Shown here: positions 53,442-63,851 of the stretch, one piece after another
How the letters are laid out: every line of letters begins with the position of its first letter
Position numbering within the stretch: the first letter of the stretch is position 1
Origin: Notospermus geniculatus
Lineage: Eukaryota; Nemertea; Pilidiophora; Heteronemertea; Lineidae
NCBI GenBank assembly: GCA_002633025.1
Contig: NMRB01001034.1
Span: 166,509-230,508, forward strand
Reading direction: 5' to 3'
Length of the DNA stretch: 64,000 nt
Notes under the pieces: model-generated
Told to the model about the DNA's origin: nothing
The model's database searches: none
What the model saw: only the letters and a program-made list of their open reading frames with translations
Position numbers and translations under genes: made by a program

Positions 53442-56400
53442 TCAAACAGAACACAATGCAGGACCATTCATATCCCTTCCCTCTTCCCCAAACAACAACC
53501 GCCGCCGTTTCAATGGTATTGAATCCTCTCGGAAATACTGATGTTGCAGCATCTCTAGTGCCCTCTTTTGAGAAAGATAATCATTATACATTTTCTGAGC
53601 ATCCTGTACAAAACTGAATGGCGAGTATTCGTTGAGAACAAATGAAACTTGTGGTTTAGCCAACGAAGGTGACTGAAAGTCACAAGCTGGACTATTATAC
53701 TTCAGATTTTGAGGACAATTAGCAAACCTGTCGCTGATCTTTGTCTTTTCCGAAGTGTTATGCTCATTACTACCAACTGAAGACATTTGCATTGGTCCAT
53801 AATGCCTAATTGTGCTGCTCTTTAAAGGTGGTGTTTTAGACAGAGTTGACAACGATCCCACCGGTTTGTTCCAGGGGCGCTTCTCTTGAATCATTTCTGG
53901 AAACACGACATCTTGTTTGGGGGCCGCTTTAACTGGAAACTTCACATCGGTTGCACTTGACTTCTTCAAGTTAGCTTCTACTTGTGCCTGTTTTTTCGCT
54001 GCTCGATTCAAAGCATTCGCGTGTGCCAACATGCTACGTGACATTGTCGGAGGCCGCTTTGTGCCACAACTACATGGTGTTGAAACACCGTTCATTTTGT
54101 CGTCGAAGAGTGAATTCACTGCCCTTGTCTTCAGTGAAAGATCAACCACACCTTGGTCCAGGAGACCAACAATGATTGTTTCCACAGCATTCAAGAGAGG
54201 GATCTTCTTCTCCTTGACTGTGTCTTCCACCCCTTTCTGACCATCTTTCACATCCCCCATTTTTTCCTTGTCATCTTTCACAGGATCAGGAGTTCCTTGA
54301 GACTGACCTCCTTCACAATTAGCCTGACCTTCAGTACTCCGACCTTGAGACCTACCACAGGCTTGATTTTGAAAATCATTCCTGTGGTCCAAACACCGAC
54401 CATCCTGACTACATTCTTTTTGTCTTACTGCATGAAAATCATGTCTGCAGCCCAAACAATCATCAGGACAACAGTCTCCACAACTTTCTACTTGATCATG
54501 ACCCCCGTTATCTTGCACTGTCCATTTCTTAATACTTTCCAAGAGTCCTGCTTTGTCCAAAGCATCAGGGGATAGACTTTGAAAGAACTTTGGCTCATAA
54601 GGTTTCAATGGTTTTGGTTTTCCTGACTTGTTTTCAGTTCCATTGCTAGGCATGGTACCACTTTTGACAGCATGGTCTGCTTTGATATTATCACCATCAG
54701 GAAGAGGTGGCATTTTGTCTCTGACATTTGTAGTTAAGGCACCCCCAGACCAAAGTTCATCAATAACACTGATTGGTAGAACACCATGGTTTTTATCTGG
54801 AGGTACACTCTTCTCACTTCTTGTATCTTTGACCACCTCTTCAGTGAGGACGTGTTCATTTGAATCATCATCCGTCAAGTCAACAGAGATGATCTTGATG
54901 GCTCTCTTTGGAAGATTTGCAGAACAGGACTGCTTCAAACTTTTCTGGAATTTCTTGGTAATCATTTTTGACTCGTCCATCTGTCTTTTCTCATTGTTCT
55001 TATTTCTAACTGAATTAGAATCTTTGGCATTCTTTACTTTATCATTTTTCAACCTCTGTTCGTTGGTAGACTTTTCCTTCGGTCTGTACTCACTGGGATT
55101 AAACAGAAGGTTGAAATACTTGGTCAGTTCTTCATTTGAGCTAATTTCAGTACGATTTGACTGTTGTGGTGTTGGCCGAGTTCGTTCTGGGTCTTTGATG
55201 CGTTCTGTAGGTAACTCACTCTTGGAGCATTTACCCCCTTGGCCGGTGTCTGATGGTGTAAGAACTGAGTTGGTTGTGTGATCAGCATGGAAGGTCTCCT
55301 TTTCTCCTGAGGTGCACCAGTGTTGAAAAAGTTTGTTGACTGATGTTTGGTCATACTGGTGACAACTTGCATCAAAACGCTGAGAGGCAAATGGTGGACG
55401 AGCGGTCAAACCTGATGCCTTATTCTTTTCAGTGCAGCCAAATGCCTTTAGGAACTGGTCATTCCGCATGCCTTCTTGACAAACACTGGATAGCTGGGGT
55501 ATATTAACTTGAGGTAGAGAGTAGGCAGTCATTAGTGGTAAAGTTGGTAGTGGCATTGTAAGTGACATATTTCCTCCCTGCTCACCAGGCAGGCTGGGAT
55601 AAGGGTAGACATAACTCACTGGGTATCCAAATGGGCTCAGAAACTGGCCACCAGATGGTGCCCCTGGCATATATAAATGTTCTGAAGGAGGATTTTTCGG
55701 AAGAAATGAATTTAAATCACTCATCCTCTTCTTTGACATTGACACATGCGATTTTCTCCGTCCGCGGACTCTCCTTTGAGTTTCTTGTGGAAATCTTTTT
55801 GATCCACTCAAAGGAACATGATTGAACCCACCTGAAGTTTCAGACCAACTTTTATTCATTTCAGATTTGTGAAGGTGTGCAGTATGTGGATTGCTGCTTT
55901 CCTTTTTATTGTGCTGTGAAGGTGAAACTGTTATATCTCTCTGAGCTGGACTAGAGCTGTGAGAATTTTTCTCACTCTCTTTATGTTCAATTCCAACAGA
56001 CCCAAGGTGACATGTTTCACGACTGCCAGAGAGATTGTTTGACACTGAAAGTGAACTGTTTTTTAACCCTGAATTGTCATTAGATATTAACGACCAATGA
56101 AAATTTTTTACTGGGGTGACCCAATCTTTACACTCCCCAACATCCTTTTCACATAACATAACCCTGTTGTCAAGGGATGGGCAAACACCCTTAACACCAT
56201 CACTGGACAAAAACTTTTCACACCGAGATAGATTTCTAGGAGAAAGGTTTTGTTCGCTTTTCTTCAAGACATCATTCTCATTTGTCAAATCATTTCCTCT
56301 CAGTCCAAGGAAAGTTTTTAAACCTTCAGTTTGTGGAGTTCTAACATTTTGGTAATGAGGTGAAAGCAAACCAGTTCTGCTTTCCTCTGGTATACCACTG

Positions 56401-57455
56401 TCGTCAACATCAATAAACACTTCTTCCTCAGAGTCTCTGCGGTGTTCCTCTACATATTCCTGATGGTTCTCAGCCCTAAAATCAGATGGAGCTTGAGGTA
56501 CAGGAGAACAGTCACCGTGGTTAGAATCTCCACTGCATGAAGGAGGAGTGACAAGCGGTATGCTTTGTTGAGACGAACGTCCAGTCGAAGACTGCCTCTG
56601 TCCAGATAAAGAATCAGTCAGGAATGGTCCGTTTGGAGAATCATCCATTCTTGACACAAGATTTGTCTTCAATTTGCCATGAGTTACAAATCTCACTGGA
56701 GATTCACCACCTGCATGGCTAGTCTCATTGCAAATGTTCTGAAGTCTCATTGGTGTCAGACGATGATCTTGATACATTGAACTTTGATGAAAATTCGAAT
56801 ACTGATACATTGATGACACACAAGTCGAAGGAGTACATGAATAAAAGGGTGCCATCCTGACACACTCATCGCTGGAATCTTTATCCAAATGGTCTGAGTT
56901 TTGGGACACAGTGCTCCCAGATGGAGATGACAACAAAGTTTGCTTTTTACATAAATTATCAATCAGGCCACTTTGATGAGAAACTGCTGAATCGGCTTGG
57001 AAAGATTCTTGATTGTCCCAAAGGGTTGGTGAATTTGTCTGCCTCATTATGCCTCGATTCCCAGAAGGTGGTGACCCTTGCTTAACTTGCAGTGAAAGTG
57101 GTAGTGTCCCAGCACTCGACATGGGCTGCTCTATGCGTTTTCTCTTCATGCTCTCCATTGCATACTGTTCATCAATGACCGTCTCCAGAAGAGTCCGTTT
57201 CATCTCGTACACACATAACCCATCCAAACTGTTCCCATGTGGATGAGTACCAAAGTCCATTCTTTTTAGAAAATCACACTTGTCGGATTTCCCTTGGTCC
57301 AATGTTTCACCCCTGCGACCAAAGTCCTTTCGACTTTCCCTAGGCGTGGGATCAGGTGCAAATGCAGTTATCTGGTTCTCACAAGTTTGTTTTTCAGCAT
57401 CACAAACGTTGGAAGCTTTCTGCTGCCAGACCAACCCAACATTGTCCAAATCCAT
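53442..57455 (-). CDS. Large disordered nuclear-type protein (1337 aa), family not recognised
   Basis: One uninterrupted exon. The frame is open to 57491 but has no ATG before 57455, where A at -3 and G at +4 give a good start context; the protein begins MDLDNVGLVWQQKA. Composition is Ser/Pro/Lys/Asn-rich with no zinc finger, homeodomain or enzyme fold visible. Motifs: VFIDVDDSG (about 346) and KIISVDLTDDD (about 855), both SUMO-interaction-like; basic RRVRGRRKSH (about 561) and KRRR near the C terminus, possible nuclear signals; a Pro/Tyr/Leu-rich segment (about 597-650); a Cys-rich run (about 992-1034); VVDLSLKT (about 1103), a CtBP-type DLS motif. Together these suggest a transcriptional co-regulator or chromatin-associated scaffold. 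That is inference; I cannot name an orthologue. Confidence 0.9.
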   Translation of the reverse strand: MDLDNVGLVWQQKASNVCDAEKQTCENQITAFAPDPTPRESRKDFGRRGETLDQGKSDKCDFLKRMDFGTHPHGNSLDGLCVYEMKRTLLETVIDEQYAMESMKRKRIEQPMSSAGTLPLSLQVKQGSPPSGNRGIMRQTNSPTLWDNQESFQADSAVSHQSGLIDNLCKKQTLLSSPSGSTVSQNSDHLDKDSSDECVRMAPFYSCTPSTCVSSMYQYSNFHQSSMYQDHRLTPMRLQNICNETSHAGGESPVRFVTHGKLKTNLVSRMDDSPNGPFLTDSLSGQRQSSTGRSSQQSIPLVTPPSCSGDSNHGDCSPVPQAPSDFRAENHQEYVEEHRRDSEEEVFIDVDDSGIPEESRTGLLSPHYQNVRTPQTEGLKTFLGLRGNDLTNENDVLKKSEQNLSPRNLSRCEKFLSSDGVKGVCPSLDNRVMLCEKDVGECKDWVTPVKNFHWSLISNDNSGLKNSSLSVSNNLSGSRETCHLGSVGIEHKESEKNSHSSSPAQRDITVSPSQHNKKESSNPHTAHLHKSEMNKSWSETSGGFNHVPLSGSKRFPQETQRRVRGRRKSHVSMSKKRMSDLNSFLPKNPPSEHLYMPGAPSGGQFLSPFGYPVSYVYPYPSLPGEQGGNMSLTMPLPTLPLMTAYSLPQVNIPQLSSVCQEGMRNDQFLKAFGCTEKNKASGLTARPPFASQRFDASCHQYDQTSVNKLFQHWCTSGEKETFHADHTTNSVLTPSDTGQGGKCSKSELPTERIKDPERTRPTPQQSNRTEISSNEELTKYFNLLFNPSEYRPKEKSTNEQRLKNDKVKNAKDSNSVRNKNNEKRQMDESKMITKKFQKSLKQSCSANLPKRAIKIISVDLTDDDSNEHVLTEEVVKDTRSEKSVPPDKNHGVLPISVIDELWSGGALTTNVRDKMPPLPDGDNIKADHAVKSGTMPSNGTENKSGKPKPLKPYEPKFFQSLSPDALDKAGLLESIKKWTVQDNGGHDQVESCGDCCPDDCLGCRHDFHAVRQKECSQDGRCLDHRNDFQNQACGRSQGRSTEGQANCEGGQSQGTPDPVKDDKEKMGDVKDGQKGVEDTVKEKKIPLLNAVETIIVGLLDQGVVDLSLKTRAVNSLFDDKMNGVSTPCSCGTKRPPTMSRSMLAHANALNRAAKKQAQVEANLKKSSATDVKFPVKAAPKQDVVFPEMIQEKRPWNKPVGSLSTLSKTPPLKSSTIRHYGPMQMSSVGSNEHNTSEKTKISDRFANCPQNLKYNSPACDFQSPSLAKPQVSFVLNEYSPFSFVQDAQKMYNDYLSQKRALEMLQHQYFREDSIPLKRRRLLFGEEGRDMNGPALCSV

Positions 57456-57788
57456 TCTTGTATTCGTTGAAAACAACCTTGGGATTACCACATCGTAACT
57501 TCAGAGATGTTGGCAACTTCTTGCGGATGTCTGGCACCTGAAAAGATATGAAGGACAACATGTTGAATATCATGAATTTTTTAAATAAGCAGGGCATATT
57601 TTGCTGAGTCAGCAATCGTAATCTGAAGCAAACGAGATTGTGGCATGAGTTTTGAGACACTCTGTCAATATAGTTATACAATGCCACTTGACAAGAGAAG
57701 ACTTACAACTCACATTTTTGACGGAGGGGTAAGAAAGGGGGAAGAAATCAGGCTTCCATTTGGAATCGACCTTCACGTGAAGAGATTT
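57456..57788 (-). other. 5' untranslated region or upstream exons of the large minus-strand gene
   Basis: An acceptor (ATATCTTTTCAG, at 57540-57538) precedes the large exon, whose first base is 57537. A donor GTGAGT (57713-57708) gives a possible 173-bp intron and a small upstream exon 57788-57714 with a weak acceptor. Read in phase, these encode HVKVDSKWKPDFFPLSYP followed by VPDIRKKLPTSLKLRCGN, but this frame ends at a stop after about 70 codons and differs from the main frame. It may be untranslated leader with an upstream open frame, or the assembly may carry an indel. Confidence 0.4.
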
Positions 57789-57789
57789 C

Positions 57790-59695
57790 TCAAATCAAAT
57801 TAAATGTAATTGAAATTACAAAGGCTTTATGTATTCTGTGTACAAGAGAAGAATATGTGTGTGATATTCTGACAAAGACAATGACAATGCAAATCATTCA
57901 GATTTCAAGTAAGATCCCATCAATGCTGATCGCATGCTCTTCACCAAGGTGCGAGCGTCGAAGCACACTTCTCGACCAGCCTGTTTGTTTTGAAACAGAA
58001 CAGCCAATATGATGATACCAACTCAATAGGTAATGTGTGGGGAGTGGCCAGGAATTCCTTCTTAAAACATCGGCCCTCATCAACTTGAGATGATGAGGGG
58101 ACTTGACCTGACGGACACTGGTGCCGTTAATGATTCCACGGGGTCATATAAAGGTGATAGAAAATATGTTCCAAATGGTAAGCTGAAATATCTACATGCA
58201 TCATCTGAGCAATATGAAACTGGTGAATGCTGGCAGCCCTTTCACCTCCTTGAAATGAGTGAAGTCACACCCTCCAGTCCATTTGGCAACTGGGGGGGGG
58301 GGGGGGCCANGGGGGGGGGGGGGGGTCATCCAACTGCTTTGATTACAAATATATAGGGCCTACCGGACTGGTTTCCAAAGACACATGTTCCTTGCCAATT
58401 CCACAGATTACCTGAGAAAGAGGCATTTGCCTGTCACAGCTTAAGTTCCAGGTAAAATCCCAATGGCTGATATTCATAAAAGCTGGCAGATGCTTTTACT
58501 TCAAGTTTTGCAGTACATTTACATTGGACCTCGCTGTGCAAATCTTAAGTAAAAGCATTTGCTGACTTTTATGAATACCGGCCATTGTTTCCACCAGTGG
58601 GAGATGGGGGACTTTCCCCCAAGATTGCCCAAAAAACACCAGAATTTGTTATTTTGAGCAGGATTTTCAACAATACATGGTATCCACCCAAATTTGTTTC
58701 TGGAGAAAATATTGAATCCCCAGTTTGACTCATTCTTCAAGTGACAGGGCCTCTCTTTGACAGCACAAGATTTCCCCGAGTGGTCCAGTTTCCTCCTACA
58801 ATAATTTCCTCAATAATTCGTGAATTCTGGAGATTGACTTCTTGCTTATTATCATTTTGTGTGTCAATTTTGTGCTATTCTGGATCTTCAATAATTTCCT
58901 CCCATAATTCACCTAATGCCAATAATGATGCATTTGATGCTCAAATCTCGATTTAATGTTCTGATTTGTCTTCAGCCACGCAACACAAAAAATCGCGGGC
59001 ACAGACCAGACAGATAAGTACACCCACTTCAAAATATGTGGGATGCCTTTTGACATCCGTGGGGCAATGATTCCTGGAAAGCGACCATTACTTTCATCTC
59101 ATGGGCACTCGCCATGCTGCAGCAATGACAATCAATATTTGCGCATGATACAAGAACTCATGAACAATGCGGTCGGAGTTCATACGCCTGATTGGACTTT
59201 TACCCCATGTGGTTGAGAGGTTGGTACTCTCAGCGGCAAATACTTCAATGCCAGGTTTCAGCTTCTTCAGAATCAACCGTAGTTATACACAGTAATATTA
59301 AATGGAAATGATCCGATATCCAAAATACAGCACAAAAAACGACACACAAAATGACAAGTATTTTTTTTCTATTTGCAACCTCTAAGCGAGGTCTGTTTAT
59401 TTCTCTTCTCAATACAGTTTGTTTAGTTTCAATACCCTCTTGGGGTGTACATCAATCATGTCAATCAAATAATTAGATATATCACAAATTCAACAAGCAA
59501 CAGGGTAAAATTTTTTTTCTGGCACTGAAGTGAAGTAGAAGTTACAAATAATACACCATTTGCAATGTAGCACCTTTTTGAAAAAAAAAAAGATAATAAA
59601 TTTTCAACGAAATGTTCTCTAAAATATATGGGCAGGTTTTTGAATAAATACTATTTACACGTCCGCATACTCCTCCTAATATTTTCCCAAACAAC
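57790..59695. other. No supported gene; G-run and one foldback
   Basis: 58290-58325 is a G homopolymer region with an N. 58455-58590 is a foldback (ATTCATAAAAGCTGGC pairs with CTGACTTTTATGAAT) related to 44043-44166. Nothing else recognisable. Confidence 0.45.
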
Positions 59696-59697
59696 AA

Positions 59698-59848
59698 GTA
59701 TGACAAGTATAAGTAAAATCGTCTCTGAATTCCACAAATTTTCGGCCCCAATAGGGGTCTTCCCCAGGCACTTTCTAGTGTGAGAGATCCCAGAAGGGGT
59801 CGAAAATTTGCGAAATTCGGAGATGACTTTACTTATACCGGTACTTGT
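59698..59848. mobile_element. Hairpin MITE (TGACAAGTATAAGTAAAAT arms)
   Basis: The left TGACAAGTATAAGTAAAATC pairs with the right ACTTTACTTATACCGGTACTTGTC, where an extra CCGGTA is present; TTCCACAAATTTTCGG and CGAAAATTTGCGAA pair further in. Confidence 0.65.
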
Positions 59849-59931
59849 CGAAATGATGTACCAGATTCAGCTTTGAAATTAACAGATTAAATATCACTTT
59901 TGTCCAAAATACATGAATATACAAAATATGT

Positions 59932-60108
59932 GACCCATGACAGCAAAATGAGTCGGAATGCACCGGAAAGAAGACCCAAGATGACACCAGAGAACAATTA
60001 CAGAAATGGACAAAGTCAAATTTCACAATGAGCAGACAATCCTGAAATCAACACCTTGGGTCTCCTTCTGTGCACATTCCAATTCATTTTGCTGTCACGG
60101 GTCATATA
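59932..60108. mobile_element. MITE family with AAAATGAGTCRGAATG ends, copy 2
   Basis: GTGACCCATGACAGCAAAAT at the left mirrors ATTTTGCTGTCACGGGTCAT at the right. Closely related to 30478-30662, and it shows the full terminal repeat that copy 1 only partly keeps. Confidence 0.7.
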
Positions 60109-60109
60109 T

Positions 60110-62340
60110 ACGCATTAAAAGTTCTTTGTGGATTAACGACTTTTTTCAAAATTCCCTCCAAGCATGATTACAATACACACACTAATAGAAATTGAAGCAA
60201 ATATTTTAGATATTCCATGATAATAGTTAATTTCAAAATTCATCACTTCATTTAGTTGATTTGCATGTAGCATGCAAAAAAGACATAGACCTGTGCCAGT
60301 CTCTGTGCTTCATTTCAAAATTTTCGACATCTTCCCTACACGTTTGATTAAAATATAAATCTGTTTGATTATTACCATAAAATCTCAGATGCAAAATAAA
60401 AATAAAACCTACCTCAGCTTTTGTACATATCCAACAGATTAATTTTCCAGGGTTACTCCAAACATTAAACCGAAGTCTTTTCACAGTAAAATACGTTAAT
60501 AAGTGTCCTAAACCTGTTTCAAGACCATCACGTCCGACATCCAAGATGATTTATAACTTCATCATATCAGTATCAACCATATACATTGAAAGATATGATC
60601 ATCATAAGGCTCATATGACTAAAACATTCAAGAGAACCTGATTGGTCGAATTACTGGGGTCATTCGGTGCATTTCCTCCACTTTCAACAAAAGTCATTGA
60701 CTTAACTTTGCAAGGCATTTGAAGAAACTTCACATTCAAAAGTTTGGCCAAAAAAGTTTGGTAATTATTTTCGGCAGACTTGTCAGATATGTTCCTTGCG
60801 TGATTTTAGCGTTCTTTGGTGTACATTTCGACGTGAGAATTCTTAGAATCGTTTATAATATCGCGTTTCTGTAACTTAGGTCAATCGCAGCCATGTGTCT
60901 GAATCAGATCACCCCAGGAATACCGCAGTTACCTGTACAAAAACATGTACATCACGACAGTTATCTTCCACCAAGTGCAACTGACATGAACTTTCGGCGG
61001 TTGTATTATGATTGACGGTGAGAATGCCAGAACGACCGAGCAAGTTGGGGTCGTTCGGTGCAGTTTACTTAGCGCCGGGAAGAGATCGTCGATGTTAAAC
61101 CCAGGATTGGTAACTTGGCTCTGCAGAGTGCGGGAGTCGGAAGTCGATACCCACGGTGCAATATCACAAGACAGTGATGTTCGTTTATTCATTGCTACTA
61201 ACGATACCAATCATGCTATCCTGAGGTGAATAATTAGCAAAATTTTGATTCATGAATTGATACATAAGATTGCAAATTATCACAAGATTTTTCCCTTATG
61301 TAACTTTAATCACCTAGGATGGAGCTACCACCGGAGAAAAAATCAATATCAACTTACACAAAATTTTAAACTTCTCAAGTCTAGACAGTAGAAAAAGGAA
61401 TATTACACACTCCAGGTTCTGTCGAATGTTTTAAAATCAGGCAACATATACCTGGGATATTTTATTTTGTTCTTTTTCGGTTGGTCTATGCTCAAATTTG
61501 ATCCAGCGAAATGAGAGTGAGGCAGTGCTTCAGGAAGTGTATAAGCCATCTGACAGAGGGGTGGTGACACTGTAGCTTAGCAGCTAATGCCGTAAGTTAA
61601 TCCGTATAAACTCCAGGTAATGGGTGGTAAGATTTAATTGGAAAGATTCAAAATTTGTGTTTTCCAAGTAAAAAATTAGTCATAATAACGAAAAATGACA
61701 GCTTCCTTCTAATGATGAGTGAGGTAATGAAGGAAGGCCCAATAGATTTGTAAAGTACTCCTCTGCTAATTAACTAGCAACAATTATTACTGTCAGTTTT
61801 GTAATTTTTAAAATAATTTTTCGATATTTTATTGTGACAACCATCTTTACCAACATTTTTTCCACTTTTCAAAACTCACAAAGTACCAGAATTTGATGAA
61901 ATCACATTTTTTGTTGAAAATCAGATACATCCTTTTAAAAGCCCCACTGTATTGAATGTGAAAAACGCAAATCATCGCCGCGATTCTCGCACGACGTCAC
62001 GACGTCAGCGTAGTGTAAAATGTACTACGCTCTGTCAGAATACAATTCAGAGCTCTCCCTGCAGTTTTTTCCAATGCGTGCTGAAAACTAGGCCTTGATT
62101 CTGTGAAGTGCGTATCAGGCAAGCATTTTGAGTACCTTCACGAGGGATGGGACCTCTTTGTGCACTCTCCTANATCCCGAAGAACAATGTCAACAGATTA
62201 TCAGCAGTCATCCCTGGTCGCCTGCTAAGGTCGTTAAGTGGTCGCTAGTAATTAGAAAACCATAATGAGAGATTGGATGTTCTTAAAGAATATGTAGGAA
62301 TGATCAAGCAATGGGTTGATCCATTCGAATAATGGGTGAT
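60110..62340. other. Unassigned sequence
   Basis: Two short open frames with donor-like ends (60544-60415 minus, 61008-61208 plus) were examined and not accepted. GGGGTCRTTCGGTGCA occurs at 60656, 61047 and again at 63433. No repeat array or conserved domain seen. Confidence 0.4.
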
Positions 62341-62350
62341 GAGGCAGTGT

Positions 62351-62489
62351 TTCCGCCAGAGGGTACTAAGGGTACGATGCTAGTCAGCCCTCAAAGAAAC
62401 AGAAAAGGGCAATTTCCTTTAATTTCAGGGGCATTTTGCAGACTTTTGAAGAAATTAGTGCCTTAAAACAATCCTGGCAGAAACCCTGG
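62351..62489. mobile_element. MITE with CAGGGTTTCCGCC ends, copy 3 (inverse of copy 1)
   Basis: CAGTGTTTCCGCCAGAGGGT at the left mirrors CCTGGCAGAAACCCTG at the right; GAGG flanks both sides. The interior (CAAAGAAACAGAAAAGGGCA) matches copy 1 in reverse. Confidence 0.65.
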
Positions 62490-62755
62490 AGGGAGAGGAG
62501 ACATCACTAAGGGCCACACTAAGGGCAAAGAACAGGACCAAGTTCATCCATACAGTGGACGTTTGCTGACAGAAATTTGTCTCAAACTTAAAGTAGGACA
62601 TCTGACATTAGGGAATTTCTCTTTGAAAGGGCATGGCACTCTGTCGAGAGGAAAAAGACTGATGGATTTAGTGGCCAAACTTCACTCCTTCTTTACCTAT
62701 TGCCAATTGATACTGTAACTAACAACCATAAGCAGTGTCATCAGCCACTGACAAT

Positions 62756-62915
62756 CCACGCGCGGATCCCCTGGCTCCCCCCTTTCGGCCAACAAATCTC
62801 AGTGTAGAACTTACCGTGAAATTCTGAAATTTGGAGCAAATCATTGAAATTCACCGCAGGTTTCAATGTTTCTAGCACAGTGCACCCCTCTTTTCCAGAA
62901 TTGTGGATCCACCCT
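62756..62915 (-). mobile_element. GGGGCGGATCC-ended MITE, copy 4 (inverted)
   Basis: The reverse complement shows GTGGATCCAC, GCACTGTGCTAGAAACATTG, TTGCTCCAAATTTCAG and TTGGCCGAAAGGGGGG, then GGGGATCCGCGCGTGG. Confidence 0.7.
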
Positions 62916-62995
62916 TGTAATTCTCTATAATTGTTAGTCTGAGGTACGGCCATATAGGCAATATCCTCCATAATTCAGGAAGAATTTCATTATAA

Positions 62996-63119
62996 AGGCC
63001 TGTCCACACGATCCGATTTTCTTCCGATTATCATCCGATTTCCCATCCAACATTCGTCCGATTTCTCATCCTACAACGTCAACAACGTTCAACAAAAATC
63101 GGATCGTGTGGACAGGCCT
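62996..63119. mobile_element. AGGCCTGTCCACACGATCCG hairpin MITE with TAA duplication
   Basis: The arms AGGCCTGTCCACACGATCCG and its exact complement end at 63119; TAA flanks both sides (62993-62995, 63120-63122). The interior repeats TCCGATTT words. Confidence 0.8.
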
Positions 63120-63688
63120 TAAAAGAGCAATGCCACTCTGACATGGAGAGGATAGAAGGAATGATGAAGGTATTTTGGGTGAAAAAAAATCAAATGAGGT
63201 ACACATACCAAAACTATTCATGATATGGTAGGCCTACATATGAATTGGAACGAACAAGCACTTGATGGAATGGTCATAGTTTTTTAAAGAAGTTCGTGAT
63301 GTTGTGTTGCAGTTCTGCTTCAGGCGCCTGAAATGATCGTGAGAGAGTGCCGTCAAAACGGTAACAATGTTTATCCAATCACAGCAGAGTTCATGCCGGC
63401 ACTGAACGCCAACACAGGAACACTGATCCGGGGTCATTCGGTGCAAATTCATCAGCGAAAGAAACAGTTCAGGGACATTTAGGCAGCCCCCAAGGAAAAA
63501 TGGAATGATATTTGAAGTAGAATTCATGTTTGGCTTTGGAAAGGGGAAGTGGCTGGAGTGAAAGGAAACTAAGTTGATAGAGAGTTTTTACAGGTGTTAA
63601 GCGAGAAGGCTATTGTTATGGCAGGGCTGAATCAAAGGTACTGGTGAACTGCATCATCTTGAATGAATTAAGACCTGGGGGCGGTGGG

Positions 63689-63851
63689 CAGGGGCGGATC
63701 CACGATTTTGGAAAAGTGGGGGCGCACTGTGCTAGAAACATTTAAATCTGCGGTGAATTTCAATGATTTGCTCCAAATTTCAGTATTTCACGGTCAATTT
63801 TACAGATTTGTCAGCCAAAAGGGGGGGTGCACCCCCTTGGATCCGCGCCTG
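63689..63851 (+). mobile_element. GGGGCGGATCC-ended MITE, copy 5 (best ends)
   Basis: It starts CAGGGGCGGATCCACG and ends TTGGATCCGCGCCTG; GTGGG flanks both sides. 163 bp, non-coding; the terminal bases resemble hAT elements. Confidence 0.75.

Noticed and set aside
53917-55281. Plus-strand open frames of 100-217 codons opposite the large gene
   Set aside because: They are antisense shadows of the 1337-residue frame, with hydrophobic, low-complexity composition and no start context.
53442-57491. Longer form of the large minus-strand protein starting at 57491
   Set aside because: That start would be GTG; the first ATG in frame is at 57455 and has a good context, so I used it.
60415-60544. Minus-strand open stretch GLGHLLTYFTVKRLRF with GTAGGT donor
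   Set aside because: An in-frame stop lies three codons upstream, there is no ATG in the frame and no usable acceptor nearby.
61008-61208. Plus-strand open frame with SEVDTHGAISQDSDVRLFIA before a GTGAAT
   Set aside because: Protein-like in appearance but with no acceptor, no neighbouring exon and no recognised family.
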